Assembly: GCF_035784015.1 (NCBI RefSeq)
Contig: NZ_JALKOW010000002.1
Strand: one strand, 5' to 3'
Length of the DNA stretch: 64,000 bases
DNA from: Comamonas sp009360615
GTDB lineage: Bacteria; Pseudomonadota; Gammaproteobacteria; Burkholderiales; Burkholderiaceae_C
Both the position numbers and the translations under genes were made by a program. Positions 17,320 through 24,764 of this stretch are shown here, in pieces. Below the pieces are notes generated by a model. The model had not been told where the DNA came from. It saw only the letters and a list, made by a program, of their open reading frames with translations, and did not search any database. The stretch's first letter is position 1, and every line of letters begins with the position of its first letter.

Positions 17320-17616
17320 ATGGACGATTACGGCGACGAATTGCCGGCGGTGACACGCCAGCAGATCAATGAACGTTTTGACAAGGGGAGTGAGCGCATG
17401 GCCGCTATCGAGCGAGATTTGAAGGCAGTCACGTTGCAGTTGCAGGAGCGCGATCAGCAACTGGCGGATCTGCTGGAGTTCTTTACCGCCATGAAAGGTG
17501 CTTTCAAGGTGCTGAACTGGGTGGGCAAGGCATCCAAGCCGCTGGCGTACATCGTGATGCTGGGGGGGGCATGTGTTGGCTTTTGGACGGCCGTCAAGGC
17601 AGGAGGTACTCGATGA
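17320..17616 (+). CDS. Putative holin or XhlA-like lysis protein
   Basis: 98 residues from ATG 17320, preceded by GGGAGGGCT. A charged coiled-coil N-terminal half (RQQINERFDKGSERMAAIERDLKAVTLQL) is followed by one C-terminal membrane segment (AYIVMLGGACVGFWTAV), a layout seen in XhlA-like proteins. It overlaps the lysozyme start by 4 bases, the usual place for a holin. No classical multi-helix holin is present, which would fit a SAR endolysin that needs only a small hole or membrane depolarisation. Confidence 0.55.
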   Translation: MDDYGDELPAVTRQQINERFDKGSERMAAIERDLKAVTLQLQERDQQLADLLEFFTAMKGAFKVLNWVGKASKPLAYIVMLGGACVGFWTAVKAGGTR

Positions 17617-18083
17617 ACTGGAAAGAAAAACTCATTGCCACCATTGGCGGCGCTGCCGTCGTCCTGGCTGTACCGCTCGTGGAGAAGTACGAGGGCACCG
17701 TGCTGCGCAGCTACCGCGACCCGGTGGGCATCATCACGGCGTGCACGGGCCACACCGGCCCAGAGCTCAAGATGGGCCAGACCTACACCCGCGAGCAGTG
17801 CGAGGAGATGCTCTACAAGGACTTGACCAAGCATGCCGACGCGCTGAGCTGCGTGCGTGCGCCGCTGACGGACGGCCAGCGCGCGGCCTTCCTGAGCTTC
17901 GCCTTCAACGTGGGGGATGACGCTTTCTGTCGCAGTACCCTGGTGCGCAAGGCCAACGCGGGCGATTTCGACGGCGCTTGCGCCGAGCTGAGCCGCTGGA
18001 CCTACGCCAGCGGCAAGGAGCTACCCGGTCTGGTCAAGCGCCGCGCGGCAGAGCGGCAGTTGTGCGAGGTGGGCCTGGGATGA
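17613..18083 (+). CDS. Phage lysozyme (GH24), SAR endolysin type
   Basis: 156 residues from ATG 17613. The catalytic triad of T4/P21-type lysozymes is in place: Glu27 (EKYEG), Asp36 (YRDP) and Thr42, with 8 and 5 residues between them. The N-terminus is a weak Ala/Gly-rich hydrophobic stretch (LIATIGGAAVVLAVPLV) without a clear cleavage site, so it looks like a signal-arrest-release anchor. It hydrolyses peptidoglycan after membrane release. The longer frame from 17571 lacks support. Confidence 0.88.
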   Translation: MNWKEKLIATIGGAAVVLAVPLVEKYEGTVLRSYRDPVGIITACTGHTGPELKMGQTYTREQCEEMLYKDLTKHADALSCVRAPLTDGQRAAFLSFAFNVGDDAFCRSTLVRKANAGDFDGACAELSRWTYASGKELPGLVKRRAAERQLCEVGLG

Positions 18084-18574
18084 CCGGCGCATCTCGAATA
18101 TGGCCGTGGCTGGCCCTGGCCCTTGCCCTGCTGCTGGCTGTACAGACGCAGCGGCTGGCAAAGGTCGAGACTGCACATGCAAAAGCGGCTGCGGCGCTTG
18201 CCCAGCAAGCGCAAGCAGCTACAGAAAAAAAAGCGGCGGCTGTGGTTGAGCACGGCGCTGCCCAGCAGGAAAACACCCATGACTACACGCAAGAAATGGC
18301 CCGCTTGGAGGCTGGCCGCGCTTCTGACGCTGCCCGTATTGCAGGCCTGCAGCACGACATCAGGAGCGCGGCAACCCGCAACGCCCAGCTTGCCAGTGAC
18401 GCCGCTGCCTGCCGAGATCTCGCAGATCAGCACCAGCGACTCGCAGCCCTTGCTGCTGGAGGCGCGGGCGTGGTTGGCCAGCTTGTCGGACTGGTCGAGC
18501 GCAGGGATGCCCAAGTCAACGCCCTAAAAGGTCAGGTGCAGGCTGACAGGGCGCTCATCGAGCGGTTGCAGTAG
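18080..18574 (+). CDS. Rz-like inner membrane spanin subunit
   Basis: 164 residues from ATG 18080, overlapping the lysozyme stop. One N-terminal membrane anchor (WPWLALALALLLAVQ) is followed by a long Ala/Gln-rich coiled coil, the i-spanin design. A lipoprotein gene is embedded in another frame of its second half (18279-18527), which strongly supports the assignment. It acts at the last lysis step by fusing inner and outer membranes. Its 3' end overlaps hicB tail to tail by 20 bases. Confidence 0.85.
   Translation: MTGASRIWPWLALALALLLAVQTQRLAKVETAHAKAAAALAQQAQAATEKKAAAVVEHGAAQQENTHDYTQEMARLEAGRASDAARIAGLQHDIRSAATRNAQLASDAAACRDLADQHQRLAALAAGGAGVVGQLVGLVERRDAQVNALKGQVQADRALIERLQ
18279..18527 (+). 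CDS. Rz1-like outer membrane spanin lipoprotein, embedded in Rz
   Basis: 82 residues in a different frame from Rz. The start ATG at 18279 gives MTTRKKWPAWRLAALLTL and a lipobox LPVLQAC, then a Pro/Ser-rich mature region (TPSLPVTPLPAEISQ) typical of o-spanins. It lies wholly inside the Rz coding region, as in lambda. The longer reading frame from 18123 is not needed. Confidence 0.85.
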   Translation: MTTRKKWPAWRLAALLTLPVLQACSTTSGARQPATPSLPVTPLPAEISQISTSDSQPLLLEARAWLASLSDWSSAGMPKSTP

Positions 18575-18992
18575 CGGAGCGGCGCACGCCTAGCTCCAGA
18601 TCCAGGCCCATGGTTGCCAGGGCCTTGGCGATGGTGTCGATCTTGGTTGCGTGCTTGAGGTCGGTCAGCCGGTTGACCTCTTGTTTGGTGGTGCCCATGC
18701 GTGCAGCCAGGTCGATGGGGCGCACGCCTTGGTGCACCATCTCGTTGAGCAGCAGCACCTTTGCCGACACGCTGGCCGGCAAGGAAATAAGCACCTGACC
18801 CTTGGCGGCCTTGGACGGCTCTGGCACGGCGCGGCGGTCTTCAAAGTAGAAGTCCATCGCCGTCAGCAGCGCATCATGGGCCATGGATACAGCCTCATCG
18901 TAGGTATCGCCGCAGGTCAATGCCTCCGGGATATCGGGAAACGAGACCATGAAGCCATCGCCATCAGGCTCGACTTTTGCAGGAAATCGCAT
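18555..18992 (-). CDS. hicB: HicB family antitoxin
   Basis: 145 residues. The N-terminal HicB fold (MRFPAKVEPDGDGFMVSFPDIPEALTCG) normally blocks the toxin. The C-terminal helix-turn-helix (GVRPIDLAARMGTTKQEVNRLTDL) binds the operon operator. The partner toxin gene directly upstream (19057-19232) carries a one-base frameshift, so this is an orphan antitoxin that may still repress. It is tail to tail with the spanin gene, and the TA pair reads against the phage late operon. Confidence 0.92.
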   Translation of the reverse strand: MRFPAKVEPDGDGFMVSFPDIPEALTCGDTYDEAVSMAHDALLTAMDFYFEDRRAVPEPSKAAKGQVLISLPASVSAKVLLLNEMVHQGVRPIDLAARMGTTKQEVNRLTDLKHATKIDTIAKALATMGLDLELGVRRSATATAR

Positions 18993-19056
18993 TCTTTTTC
19001 TCCATGTTGTCGGGGTTCCGGCAAGTCCAGTAGGTAGCCCCTTTCGGGGTCACCTC

Positions 19057-19232
19057 CTATTTAAGTCCCAGCTGTTTCAGAATCGCCTTTCTGAGTCCTT
19101 CGCCAATTTCCTGGCTTGGGTGTCGGGCATCATTGTTTGCTTGCCGGTCAGGAAAACCTTCAGGTGGTGCGTGCCGTGTTTGAAAGCTGCTCCCCGCGCA
19201 GCGAGCCATCTCTGGATCTCGCTTTGCTTCAT
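19057..19232 (-). pseudogene. hicA: HicA toxin, frameshifted
   Basis: From ATG 19232 (ribosome site GGGGAGG) the frame reads MKQSEIQRWLAARGAAFKHG and then THHLKVFLTGKQTMMP, a normal HicA start with the catalytic His in GTHHLK. It then leaves the family and stops at 19077. One frame over, the sequence continues RHPSQEIGEGLRKAILKQLG to a stop at 19057, the expected HicA end. A single base missing in a C run (plus-strand GGG at 19125-19127) explains the break. A sequencing error is the alternative. Confidence 0.85.
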
Positions 19233-19262
19233 GAACCCTCCCCGTGCTGACATGGCTCAATG

Positions 19263-19280
19263 GTAATCAAATATGATTAC
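19263..19280 (-). promoter_or_regulatory. Inverted repeat upstream of hicA, likely HicB operator
   Basis: GTAATCA and TGATTAC are separated by 4 bases, a perfect 7-bp inverted repeat about 30 bases before the hicA start. HicB proteins with a C-terminal helix-turn-helix autoregulate through such sites. Confidence 0.55.
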
Positions 19281-19315
19281 TTTGCTTTGGGAAGTAAATA
19301 AATTTGTGTGCTTAT

Positions 19316-19528
19316 CTAGGGCTCGAAATCTTCCGCAAGCCACTGGCGCATTTGCAGATAGGGCGAGTGGCTGGCGAAGTCCAGACAGGCAGGGTGCTGG
19401 GCCTGCAGATGCTCGTAGAAAAGGTGCATCGCCGTGCCGGGGTGGGGATGCATATCGGCCGCAGCCAGCTTGTCTTGCCAGCTTATCCAATGGCCCAAGA
19501 TAGCCTGTTTTGCATGGGTGCGTTTCAT
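19316..19528 (-). CDS. Small phage-type protein, unknown
   Basis: 70 residues (MKRTHAKQAILGHWISWQDK at the start). Trp-, His- and Gln-rich, acidic C-terminus (WLAEDFEP), no membrane segment. It is third in a row of small minus-strand genes (19979 to 19316) that look like one operon read away from yedK. No family is recognised. Confidence 0.5.
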   Translation of the reverse strand: MKRTHAKQAILGHWISWQDKLAAADMHPHPGTAMHLFYEHLQAQHPACLDFASHSPYLQMRQWLAEDFEP

Positions 19529-19546
19529 ACAGACCTCGCAAGACGA

Positions 19547-19756
19547 TTAGAAAGGGGCCTGGGAGTGATTCACCCTTGCCGGGCCAGGCCCAAAATACAC
19601 AAGCCCTTCATCAAGGGTGACCACAAGCACCCATCCTGGGTGCACTTCTTCCGTGATGTAGTCGCTGGCGCTGCCAGGCAGGATGCGCACATTGGGAAAG
19701 CTGTATTGGCCCGGGGTCCGCAGCAGCGTTGGGTGCCAGTCCTCATTGCCCATCAT
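19547..19756 (-). CDS. Small phage-type protein, unknown; a decayed copy lies at 23.2 kb
   Basis: 69 residues from ATG 19756 (GTG 19759 and ATG 19753 are alternatives). The C-terminal half (SDYITEEVHPGWVLVVTLDE, then GLVYFGPGPARVNHSQAPF) recurs in a truncated, diverged copy on the same strand at 23160-23290, which shows that selection or duplication once acted on this protein. It starts 2 bases after the preceding stop (19761) on the minus strand. Confidence 0.55.
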   Translation of the reverse strand: MMGNEDWHPTLLRTPGQYSFPNVRILPGSASDYITEEVHPGWVLVVTLDEGLVYFGPGPARVNHSQAPF

Positions 19757-19760
19757 CACT

Positions 19761-19979
19761 CTACGGCTTGTGCACTACACCTGGGATTGTGTTTTTGCGC
19801 GTGCGCTCCCAGTACTCGTCCAGCGTGTCGGCCAATTCGACGACTACGAGTGTTCCCTGAACCGGGGTGGCTTCAGGGTGTTCTTTTTTGATCATCTCCT
19901 CGGAGCACGAGTAGCTCGTGGTGCGCCACTTACCGAGGCGGTCTTGATAGCGCCAGTTGTAGTGATGTTCCATGTGCAT
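19761..19979 (-). CDS. Small phage-type protein, unknown (first gene of a minus-strand trio)
   Basis: 72 residues (MHMEHHYNWRYQDRLGKWRT). Aromatic and charged; a YxWRYxDRLGKWRTTSY start followed by acidic helical and beta segments. Ribosome site AAGGAAAT precedes ATG 19979. The upstream region to yedK is only 65 bases and contains a perfect LexA box, so this operon may be SOS-controlled too. Confidence 0.55.
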   Translation of the reverse strand: MHMEHHYNWRYQDRLGKWRTTSYSCSEEMIKKEHPEATPVQGTLVVVELADTLDEYWERTRKNTIPGVVHKP

Positions 19980-19995
19980 GGGATTTCCTTGTTAA

Positions 19996-20011
19996 CTGTA
20001 TATTTATACAG
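19996..20011. promoter_or_regulatory. LexA box between yedK and the divergent small-gene operon
   Basis: CTGTATATTTATACAG fits the CTGT-N8-ACAG SOS consensus exactly, including the A/T-rich spacer. It lies 34 bases before yedK and 17 bases before the start of the minus-strand gene, so it could control both directions. Confidence 0.85.
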
Positions 20012-20044
20012 TTTCCGGGAAATCCGAGTTGTTAGTATGCACTT

Positions 20045-20710
20045 ATGTGCAACCGCTTCAACACCCCCTCAGAGATCGAGATAGAGCGGCATTTCCGTAT
20101 CGGCCGGGAGTCTCCGGGCTGGTGGAAAGATGAGCGGCTCGACATCTTCCCGCGCGCGCAAGGCCCATTTCTTCGCCGTGCGGTCGATGACCCGGGCTAC
20201 AGCATCGAAGGCGTGGTGGGGCAGTGGGGCTTGATTCCCTGGTTTGCGAAAGAGCGCGTGCTGAAGTACAGCACCAACAATGCGCGCTCTGAGGAGCTGG
20301 CCAGCAAAGCCAGCTACAGGGAGCCCTGGGCACGCGGCCAGCGCTGCATCATTCCAGCCTGGAGCTTTGATGAGCCTAACTGGGAGACGGGTAAGAACGT
20401 GTGGTGGAGGTTTCGCCGGGCCGATGGCGCGCCGTGGGCGCTGGCCGGGCTGTGGAATCGCTGGAATGATCCCAAGTCTGGCGAGCTCGTGGAGAGCTAC
20501 ACCATGCTGACCATCAATGCCGACTCACATCCTCTGATGAGTCGCATGCATAAGCCAGACCCCAGGCTGCCGGCGGACCAGCAGGACAAGCGCAGCGTGA
20601 TCCCGATCGAGATGCACGACATTGATCAGTGGCTGGCTGGGCCTGTGCATGAGGCGGCGAAAATGCTTAGATTGGCACCTGTGAATGTGTTTGATGCTGA
20701 TCCAGCCTAG
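20045..20710 (+). CDS. yedK: SOS response-associated peptidase, YedK/HMCES family
   Basis: 221 residues. The invariant Cys2 (MCNRF) forms a thiazolidine crosslink with abasic sites in single-stranded DNA. The Asn/Arg motif (NNARSE), a Glu in the active-site loop and the late His (LMSRMHK) complete the known active site. GLIPWFAK and RCIIPAWSFDEP are family signatures. A perfect LexA box precedes it. Location at the prophage edge suggests a phage-carried damage-tolerance gene. Confidence 0.93.
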   Translation: MCNRFNTPSEIEIERHFRIGRESPGWWKDERLDIFPRAQGPFLRRAVDDPGYSIEGVVGQWGLIPWFAKERVLKYSTNNARSEELASKASYREPWARGQRCIIPAWSFDEPNWETGKNVWWRFRRADGAPWALAGLWNRWNDPKSGELVESYTMLTINADSHPLMSRMHKPDPRLPADQQDKRSVIPIEMHDIDQWLAGPVHEAAKMLRLAPVNVFDADPA

Positions 20711-20796
20711 TTTCGATTGACTGTTGGTCGGCTGCTATCGGCCACCAGTCATCATTTACAAAAAACACTAAGCATTGGCTTGGTAAGCTACCTAAG

Positions 20797-20822
20797 ACAA
20801 AGCCCGCGGATGCGGGCTTTGT
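20797..20822. terminator. Bidirectional terminator after yedK
   Basis: Perfect 11-bp stem ACAAAGCCCGC / GCGGGCTTTGT with tetraloop GGAT. It separates yedK from the small lipoprotein gene that converges on it. Confidence 0.8.
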
Positions 20823-20835
20823 AATTGCAACGCTG

Positions 20836-20985
20836 TCAGCAATTGCCTTTCTTTGCTTGGCCAGGCGGGCAGAAATTACCCCCGCCTCTTGGACTGTCGA
20901 CCACGACAGCCCCAGTCGGTGTGTAGACAGCGCATCCGGTCAACAGAGTGCCGACGATCGCCAGAATACCTAGAACTTGCTTCAT
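20836..20985 (-). CDS. 49-residue lipoprotein with CPPGQAKKGNC tail
   Basis: Start ATG 20985 is preceded by AAGGAGG, an ideal ribosome site. The signal peptide MKQVLGILAIVGTLLTGC ends in a lipobox with Cys18. The mature peptide is about 32 residues and ends in FCPPGQAKKGNC, a small motif shared by several tiny proteobacterial envelope proteins. Function unknown. It converges on yedK across the 20797 terminator. Confidence 0.75.
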   Translation of the reverse strand: MKQVLGILAIVGTLLTGCAVYTPTGAVVVDSPRGGGNFCPPGQAKKGNC

Positions 20986-21076
20986 CGCAGATCCTCCTTG
21001 TTTGATTTCTTCGGCTTACGGCCTTGCCATACGGATCAATGGACTGACCCGCAGTGGCAGGGACTTTTCTGCGCTA

Positions 21077-22309
21077 TTAGGGAGCGAGCACCAGATCCTT
21101 GGTGGTGACACTGTTGGCGGTTGTCAGCGTCACGGCTGGCGCAGTGGTCTGAGTGGTGTAGCCGGCAGCGCTACCCAGAATGTTGTACTTGCCAGCGGCA
21201 GCGGTGTCCGCCGTGAACACTAAAGGCCCGCTTGCGACGTAAGCAGCCTTGTTGGGCGCCACCAATGGCAGGTTCAGGCTGTAGTTTGCATTGCTGGGAT
21301 CGACCGAAGTCCATGCAGCATCGAGCCTTTGACCTGCGCTGAGCACTTGCTGGGCATTTACATCAGCATCTGTCAGAGGCGTATTGGAGGTATTTGTCAC
21401 CTTGCCTGCAACAGTCGCCGAAGCAGCCGCAGGCAGTGGAATGGGGGCCGTCGATGCGTTGAGCGTGGTGGTACCAGCAGCGATCGAGACAGGAACGCCA
21501 GTCACTGCGGCGGTGGTCAAGTTCTGGCCAGCAACCACGACGGTGTAGTTGGTGTTCTCTGGCAGATACGCCAGCACGAACTTGCCTGTAGTGGCGTTGG
21601 GCACGGTGGCGCGCAGGTTGTTGTCCGGGTCACGGGTGGACACCACGACGCTGGAGGCCAGAGCAGGATCCACATAGCCCACAATTGCCGTGGTCAATCG
21701 CTTGATGACGGCCACCACGGGTTTGAGGTTGTAGTTGCCGGAGTTACCAGCCTTGACAATGGACTTGCAGGCGTCGAAGTCCAGAACCATATCGGCGACC
21801 TGGCCGCCGGTGACATTGAAGTTGGCCTTCAGCTTGAAGCCGCTTTGTTGGCCGCTGGGAGTGGTCAGCGCGATCTCGTTGGTCGAACCCGACAGCACCA
21901 GCGCATTGGCCAGGGGATTGGCGGATGTCGGGTTGGAAGGATTGTCAGCCAGCACCAAGCGGATCTGCTGGTAGTTGCCGGCTGGTAGCGGAAGCGAGCC
22001 CAGCTCTTGCAGCACGCCATTGGTCAAACCTAGCAGGTCGATGCGCTGGGCAGGAATCGTCAGCTCGCTCCAGCCGGAATCCGTGGCGCCTGCCGTAGCG
22101 CTCTGATGCACGCGGATTTTGGTGACAGTGACATAGACATGGTCGTAGCCACACGCCGGAGCGTCGGTCATGGCCAGCTTGAGTGTGCCTTGCTGTGGGG
22201 TGCTATCGCCACCACCGCCTCCGCCACATGCTGCCAGACCGGCAGCAATCAAACCCAGACCCGTCCAGCACAAGGCCTTGACAGGCCGAAATCCGCGCGA
22301 GCTACTCAT
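21077..22309 (-). CDS. DUF4382 lipoprotein with carboxypeptidase-regulatory-like repeats
   Basis: 410 residues. A long signal peptide ends at LAAC (Cys28), followed by a Gly-rich linker. The DUF4382 domain follows (GTLKLAMTDAPACGYDHVYV, VHQSATAGATDSGW, and LPAGNYQQIRLVL). The rest contains two or three beta-sandwich units similar to carboxypeptidase regulatory domains (AGTTTLNASTAPIPLPAAASATV). It is probably exported to the outer membrane surface; the ligand is unknown. Confidence 0.85.
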   Translation of the reverse strand: MSSSRGFRPVKALCWTGLGLIAAGLAACGGGGGGDSTPQQGTLKLAMTDAPACGYDHVYVTVTKIRVHQSATAGATDSGWSELTIPAQRIDLLGLTNGVLQELGSLPLPAGNYQQIRLVLADNPSNPTSANPLANALVLSGSTNEIALTTPSGQQSGFKLKANFNVTGGQVADMVLDFDACKSIVKAGNSGNYNLKPVVAVIKRLTTAIVGYVDPALASSVVVSTRDPDNNLRATVPNATTGKFVLAYLPENTNYTVVVAGQNLTTAAVTGVPVSIAAGTTTLNASTAPIPLPAAASATVAGKVTNTSNTPLTDADVNAQQVLSAGQRLDAAWTSVDPSNANYSLNLPLVAPNKAAYVASGPLVFTADTAAAGKYNILGSAAGYTTQTTAPAVTLTTANSVTTKDLVLAP

Positions 22310-22656
22310 AAGCTACCTTCTTGGTGATAAAGACTGCGCAATGCTAGGAGGCTCCGTCAGCGTCGTGTCAGTGCAGTGTTACGGATTGTGGGTTCCGGTT
22401 TGCTCTCGATCTATAGGTGATTCAGGCAACGCCAGCATTTGGTAACAAAACTCATGAAACTTGGCTGTGCCGTTCACATTACCAAAGAAAACCAATCGCC
22501 TGCAATGGGATCTCCGACGCCCGTTGCGAACCACCTTTTGTAGGTATTGCCACGCGCATGGCACAGCGATAGCTTTTCATTTGTCCTCTCACTCATTAGC
22601 GACTCCCTCAAGAATGCCGCGATGGCAGGGGGACGGCTTAATTGAAGGAGAAAATC
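22310..22656. other. Intergenic stretch
   Basis: Divergent promoter space between the DUF4382 gene and the cupin gene. GAAGGAG at 22645-22651 is the cupin ribosome site. No conserved frame, repeat or RNA was recognised in the rest. Confidence 0.5.
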
Positions 22657-23037
22657 ATGGTCACTCCAGTCAATGTTGAAAAGCTGGAAGTCAAGTCGCA
22701 TGGCACGCCGGACGAGCTCCGCACACCCAACAAAACCCGTGTCGAGGTCGTAAAGCTTCATGGCTACACGATCGGGCGTTTCAATTTCGAGCCCGGGTGG
22801 CGTTGGTCAGAATGCATCAAGCCCGTGGTGAAGACCGAGTACTGCCAGCTCTCGCATGTGGGGCATGTCGTTTCAGGAACTCTCACCGTTCAAATGCAAG
22901 ATGGCGCTCAGACAACGCTCAGTGCAGGCGAGTCATACGCAATCCCGCCCGGTCACGATGCCTGGGTCGAGGGCGGTGAGCCCTTCGTCGGTCTGGAGGT
23001 CCTCAGTGCAGATGTCTACGCAAAGTCTTCCCGGTAG
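22657..23037 (+). CDS. Small single-domain cupin protein
   Basis: 126 residues from ATG 22657, preceded by GAAGGAG. A double-stranded beta-helix is clear: GRFNFEPGWRWSECIKP, then CQLSHVGHVVSGTLTVQMQD, and SYAIPPGHDAWVEGGEPFVG. Metal ligands typical of cupins (His near HVGHVVSG, His in PPGHDAW) are partly present. Substrate unknown; similar small cupins often act as sensors or detoxifying enzymes. Confidence 0.8.
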   Translation: MVTPVNVEKLEVKSHGTPDELRTPNKTRVEVVKLHGYTIGRFNFEPGWRWSECIKPVVKTEYCQLSHVGHVVSGTLTVQMQDGAQTTLSAGESYAIPPGHDAWVEGGEPFVGLEVLSADVYAKSSR

Positions 23038-23159
23038 CGCAGATGTGTGCATCGAGGAAATTTCGTGGTCCAAACGATCCAGAGCCTGAGGCCAGATCAA
23101 GATGCAAGCTGCCTTGCTGAATGACGGCTCAGGGTCGTTAGCTGACCTGGGCTCGGAAG

Positions 23160-23290
23160 TCAAAAGGGAGCTTGGGAGCGCGCAACGCTCACCGGGCTTG
23201 GCCCGAAATGAACAAGTCCGCCGTCCAAGGTGACCACAAGAACCCATCCGGGGTGGACTGCGTCTGTGATGCAGTCGCTGGCGCTGCTGT
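23160..23290 (-). pseudogene. 5'-truncated copy of the 19547-19756 phage-type gene
   Basis: The minus strand reads SDCITDAVHPGWVLVVTLDG followed by GLVHFGPSPVSVARSQAPF and a stop (TGA at 23160-23162). Alignment with the 19.5 kb protein is clear to the last residue (SDYITEEVHPGWVLVVTLDE...). An in-frame stop lies upstream, so the N-terminal half is lost. It is a remnant of a related phage or island gene outside the present prophage end. Confidence 0.75.
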
Positions 23291-23333
23291 CCAGCCTCCC
23301 GGGCAACGCTGCGATGAGTTGGGCCTACCTCGG

Positions 23334-23759
23334 TCAGCGCGACCGAGCCACGCTGCGCCTATGTCTTAAGAGGCAGTGCGCAATCCGCACACTTAGAGCA
23401 CACAGGCCGTAGGCTGCGGCAAGCCAGAACTGACGGGTCCACAGTAAGGTCAGCAGGATCAATGCATCACCGAAACCACTAGCCAGCCGGTATGCAGGTG
23501 GTGGCAACGGTGATGGCAGATGGCGAATCGATGAACCAAATACCTTGTGAACTCGCCAGGTGAGCCAGGCCCATCTAAGCCCGGCAACCCAGGCATTGAT
23601 AGTGATAAAGGTAGCCAATAGGGAGCCTAGAGCAAATGGGGCGCGCGGGTGCAGATGCTCGTACCAAAGCGTGACCAGTAAAAGTCCGTCAACTCCAAGT
23701 AGCAACAGCCAGCGAGTCGAAGAGATGTGCACAGGCGAATCCATGGAGGGTCGAACCAT
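23334..23759 (-). CDS. Small membrane protein, unknown
   Basis: 141 residues with three or four hydrophobic segments (RWLLLLGVDGLLLVTLWY, LGSLLATFITINAWVAGLRW, GDALILLTLLW, FWLAAAYGLCAL). It starts 7 bases after the LysR stop on the same strand and may be co-transcribed with it. The C-terminus is Arg/His-rich. ATG 23744 is an alternative start. No family recognised. Confidence 0.5.
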   Translation of the reverse strand: MVRPSMDSPVHISSTRWLLLLGVDGLLLVTLWYEHLHPRAPFALGSLLATFITINAWVAGLRWAWLTWRVHKVFGSSIRHLPSPLPPPAYRLASGFGDALILLTLLWTRQFWLAAAYGLCALSVRIAHCLLRHRRSVARSR

Positions 23760-23766
23760 TTGCTAC

Positions 23767-24714
23767 TCAATTCCGGGGGGACGTCGCGTGAGCAACATTC
23801 AGCATAGCAGGGGCCTCAGCGACCAGTGCGTCAATGGCTACCCGGAGCTTGCGACGTAATTGCCTTGCCCGTGGCCAGAGGGCATGGATCTCATAGGAAC
23901 AGGCGCGGTACTCCGGGAGGATATGTGCCAGCTCCCCACGTTTGACATAGCTGTTCAGCAGCCAGCAGGGTAGCCAGGCAATGCCATAGCCCGCTACAGC
24001 GGCAGCGGCAATGGCCTGGATGTCATCCATACTGATCTGAGAACGGACCTGCGAGCGATGCCCTGAGTGATCTCTCGGTCCAGTGGATGTCAGAGCACTC
24101 CATGGGACAGGCACACCCGAGCTCGAATAGCCTATGACATCGTGGCCGTCGAGCGCTTCCAGACTTCTAGGTGTTCCATGGCGTGCCAAATAGGCCGGAG
24201 ACGCCCCGATGCTGATGTGCTGGGTGCCCAGTAGGCGTGCAGACAATGTACCGCTGTCATGCAGCGGGCCGATGCGTATGGCCAGGTCAAAGCCCTCTTC
24301 AACCAAGTCTACGATACGGTCGCTGAACGACAGATCAATGCTCAGTTGCGGGTACAGACGCGTCAAATTGAGCAGGATTGGGGCCACGCACAGTTGCCCA
24401 AAGCCTTCAGGAACACTGACCCGTAGGCGGCCGCTGGGCTCCATGCGGCCACTGTCCAGATCTGCCTCTGCGGCCTCCAGTTCCTTCAGTGCGCGAATGC
24501 AGCGCTCGTAGTAGATCTGCCCCTCCTCGGTCAGAGTCTGGCTACGCGTATTTCGCTGCAAAAGCCGTGTACCCAGACGGGCCTCCAGCCTTGCCACAGC
24601 TTTGCCCACTGCGGAGCGCGTCACGCCTATCCGCTCGGCAGCCGAGGTGAAGTCGCCAGCGTCAACCACTTGCACAAATGTTGAGACACCGTCTAGAGGG
24701 TCTTTGACAGCCAT
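23767..24714 (-). CDS. LysR family transcriptional regulator
   Basis: 315 residues. Helix-turn-helix at about 20-45 (DFTSAAERIGVTRSAVGKAVARLEARLG) and a periplasmic-binding-like effector domain (RLRVSVPEGFGQLCVAPILL, FDLAIRIGPL). This is the subgroup that regulates an adjacent transporter. It is divergent from the MFS gene with 129 bases between starts and a 17-base palindrome near the middle, so it probably controls that transporter and itself. Confidence 0.93.
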   Translation of the reverse strand: MAVKDPLDGVSTFVQVVDAGDFTSAAERIGVTRSAVGKAVARLEARLGTRLLQRNTRSQTLTEEGQIYYERCIRALKELEAAEADLDSGRMEPSGRLRVSVPEGFGQLCVAPILLNLTRLYPQLSIDLSFSDRIVDLVEEGFDLAIRIGPLHDSGTLSARLLGTQHISIGASPAYLARHGTPRSLEALDGHDVIGYSSSGVPVPWSALTSTGPRDHSGHRSQVRSQISMDDIQAIAAAAVAGYGIAWLPCWLLNSYVKRGELAHILPEYRACSYEIHALWPRARQLRRKLRVAIDALVAEAPAMLNVAHATSPRN

Positions 24715-24764
24715 CTTTATTGGTTCCTATGGAGCACCATCAATGGGAATTGATTGCTTAAATA

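Larger units (their letters stand above)
1..20710. mobile_element. Siphovirus-type prophage, right part
   Basis: A continuous plus-strand run of virion genes (protease, capsid, connectors, tail, tape measure, tip, fibres) is followed by lysis genes and small accessory genes. Gene order is that of a temperate siphovirus with an HK97-like head and a tail tip of gene-transfer-agent type. Terminase, portal, integrase and repressor are not in the window, so the left part lies upstream. The right border is uncertain: the last phage-like genes are the small minus-strand genes and the LexA-controlled yedK, and a decayed copy of one of those genes sits further right at 23.16-23.29 kb. No attachment site was found. 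Confidence 0.85.
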
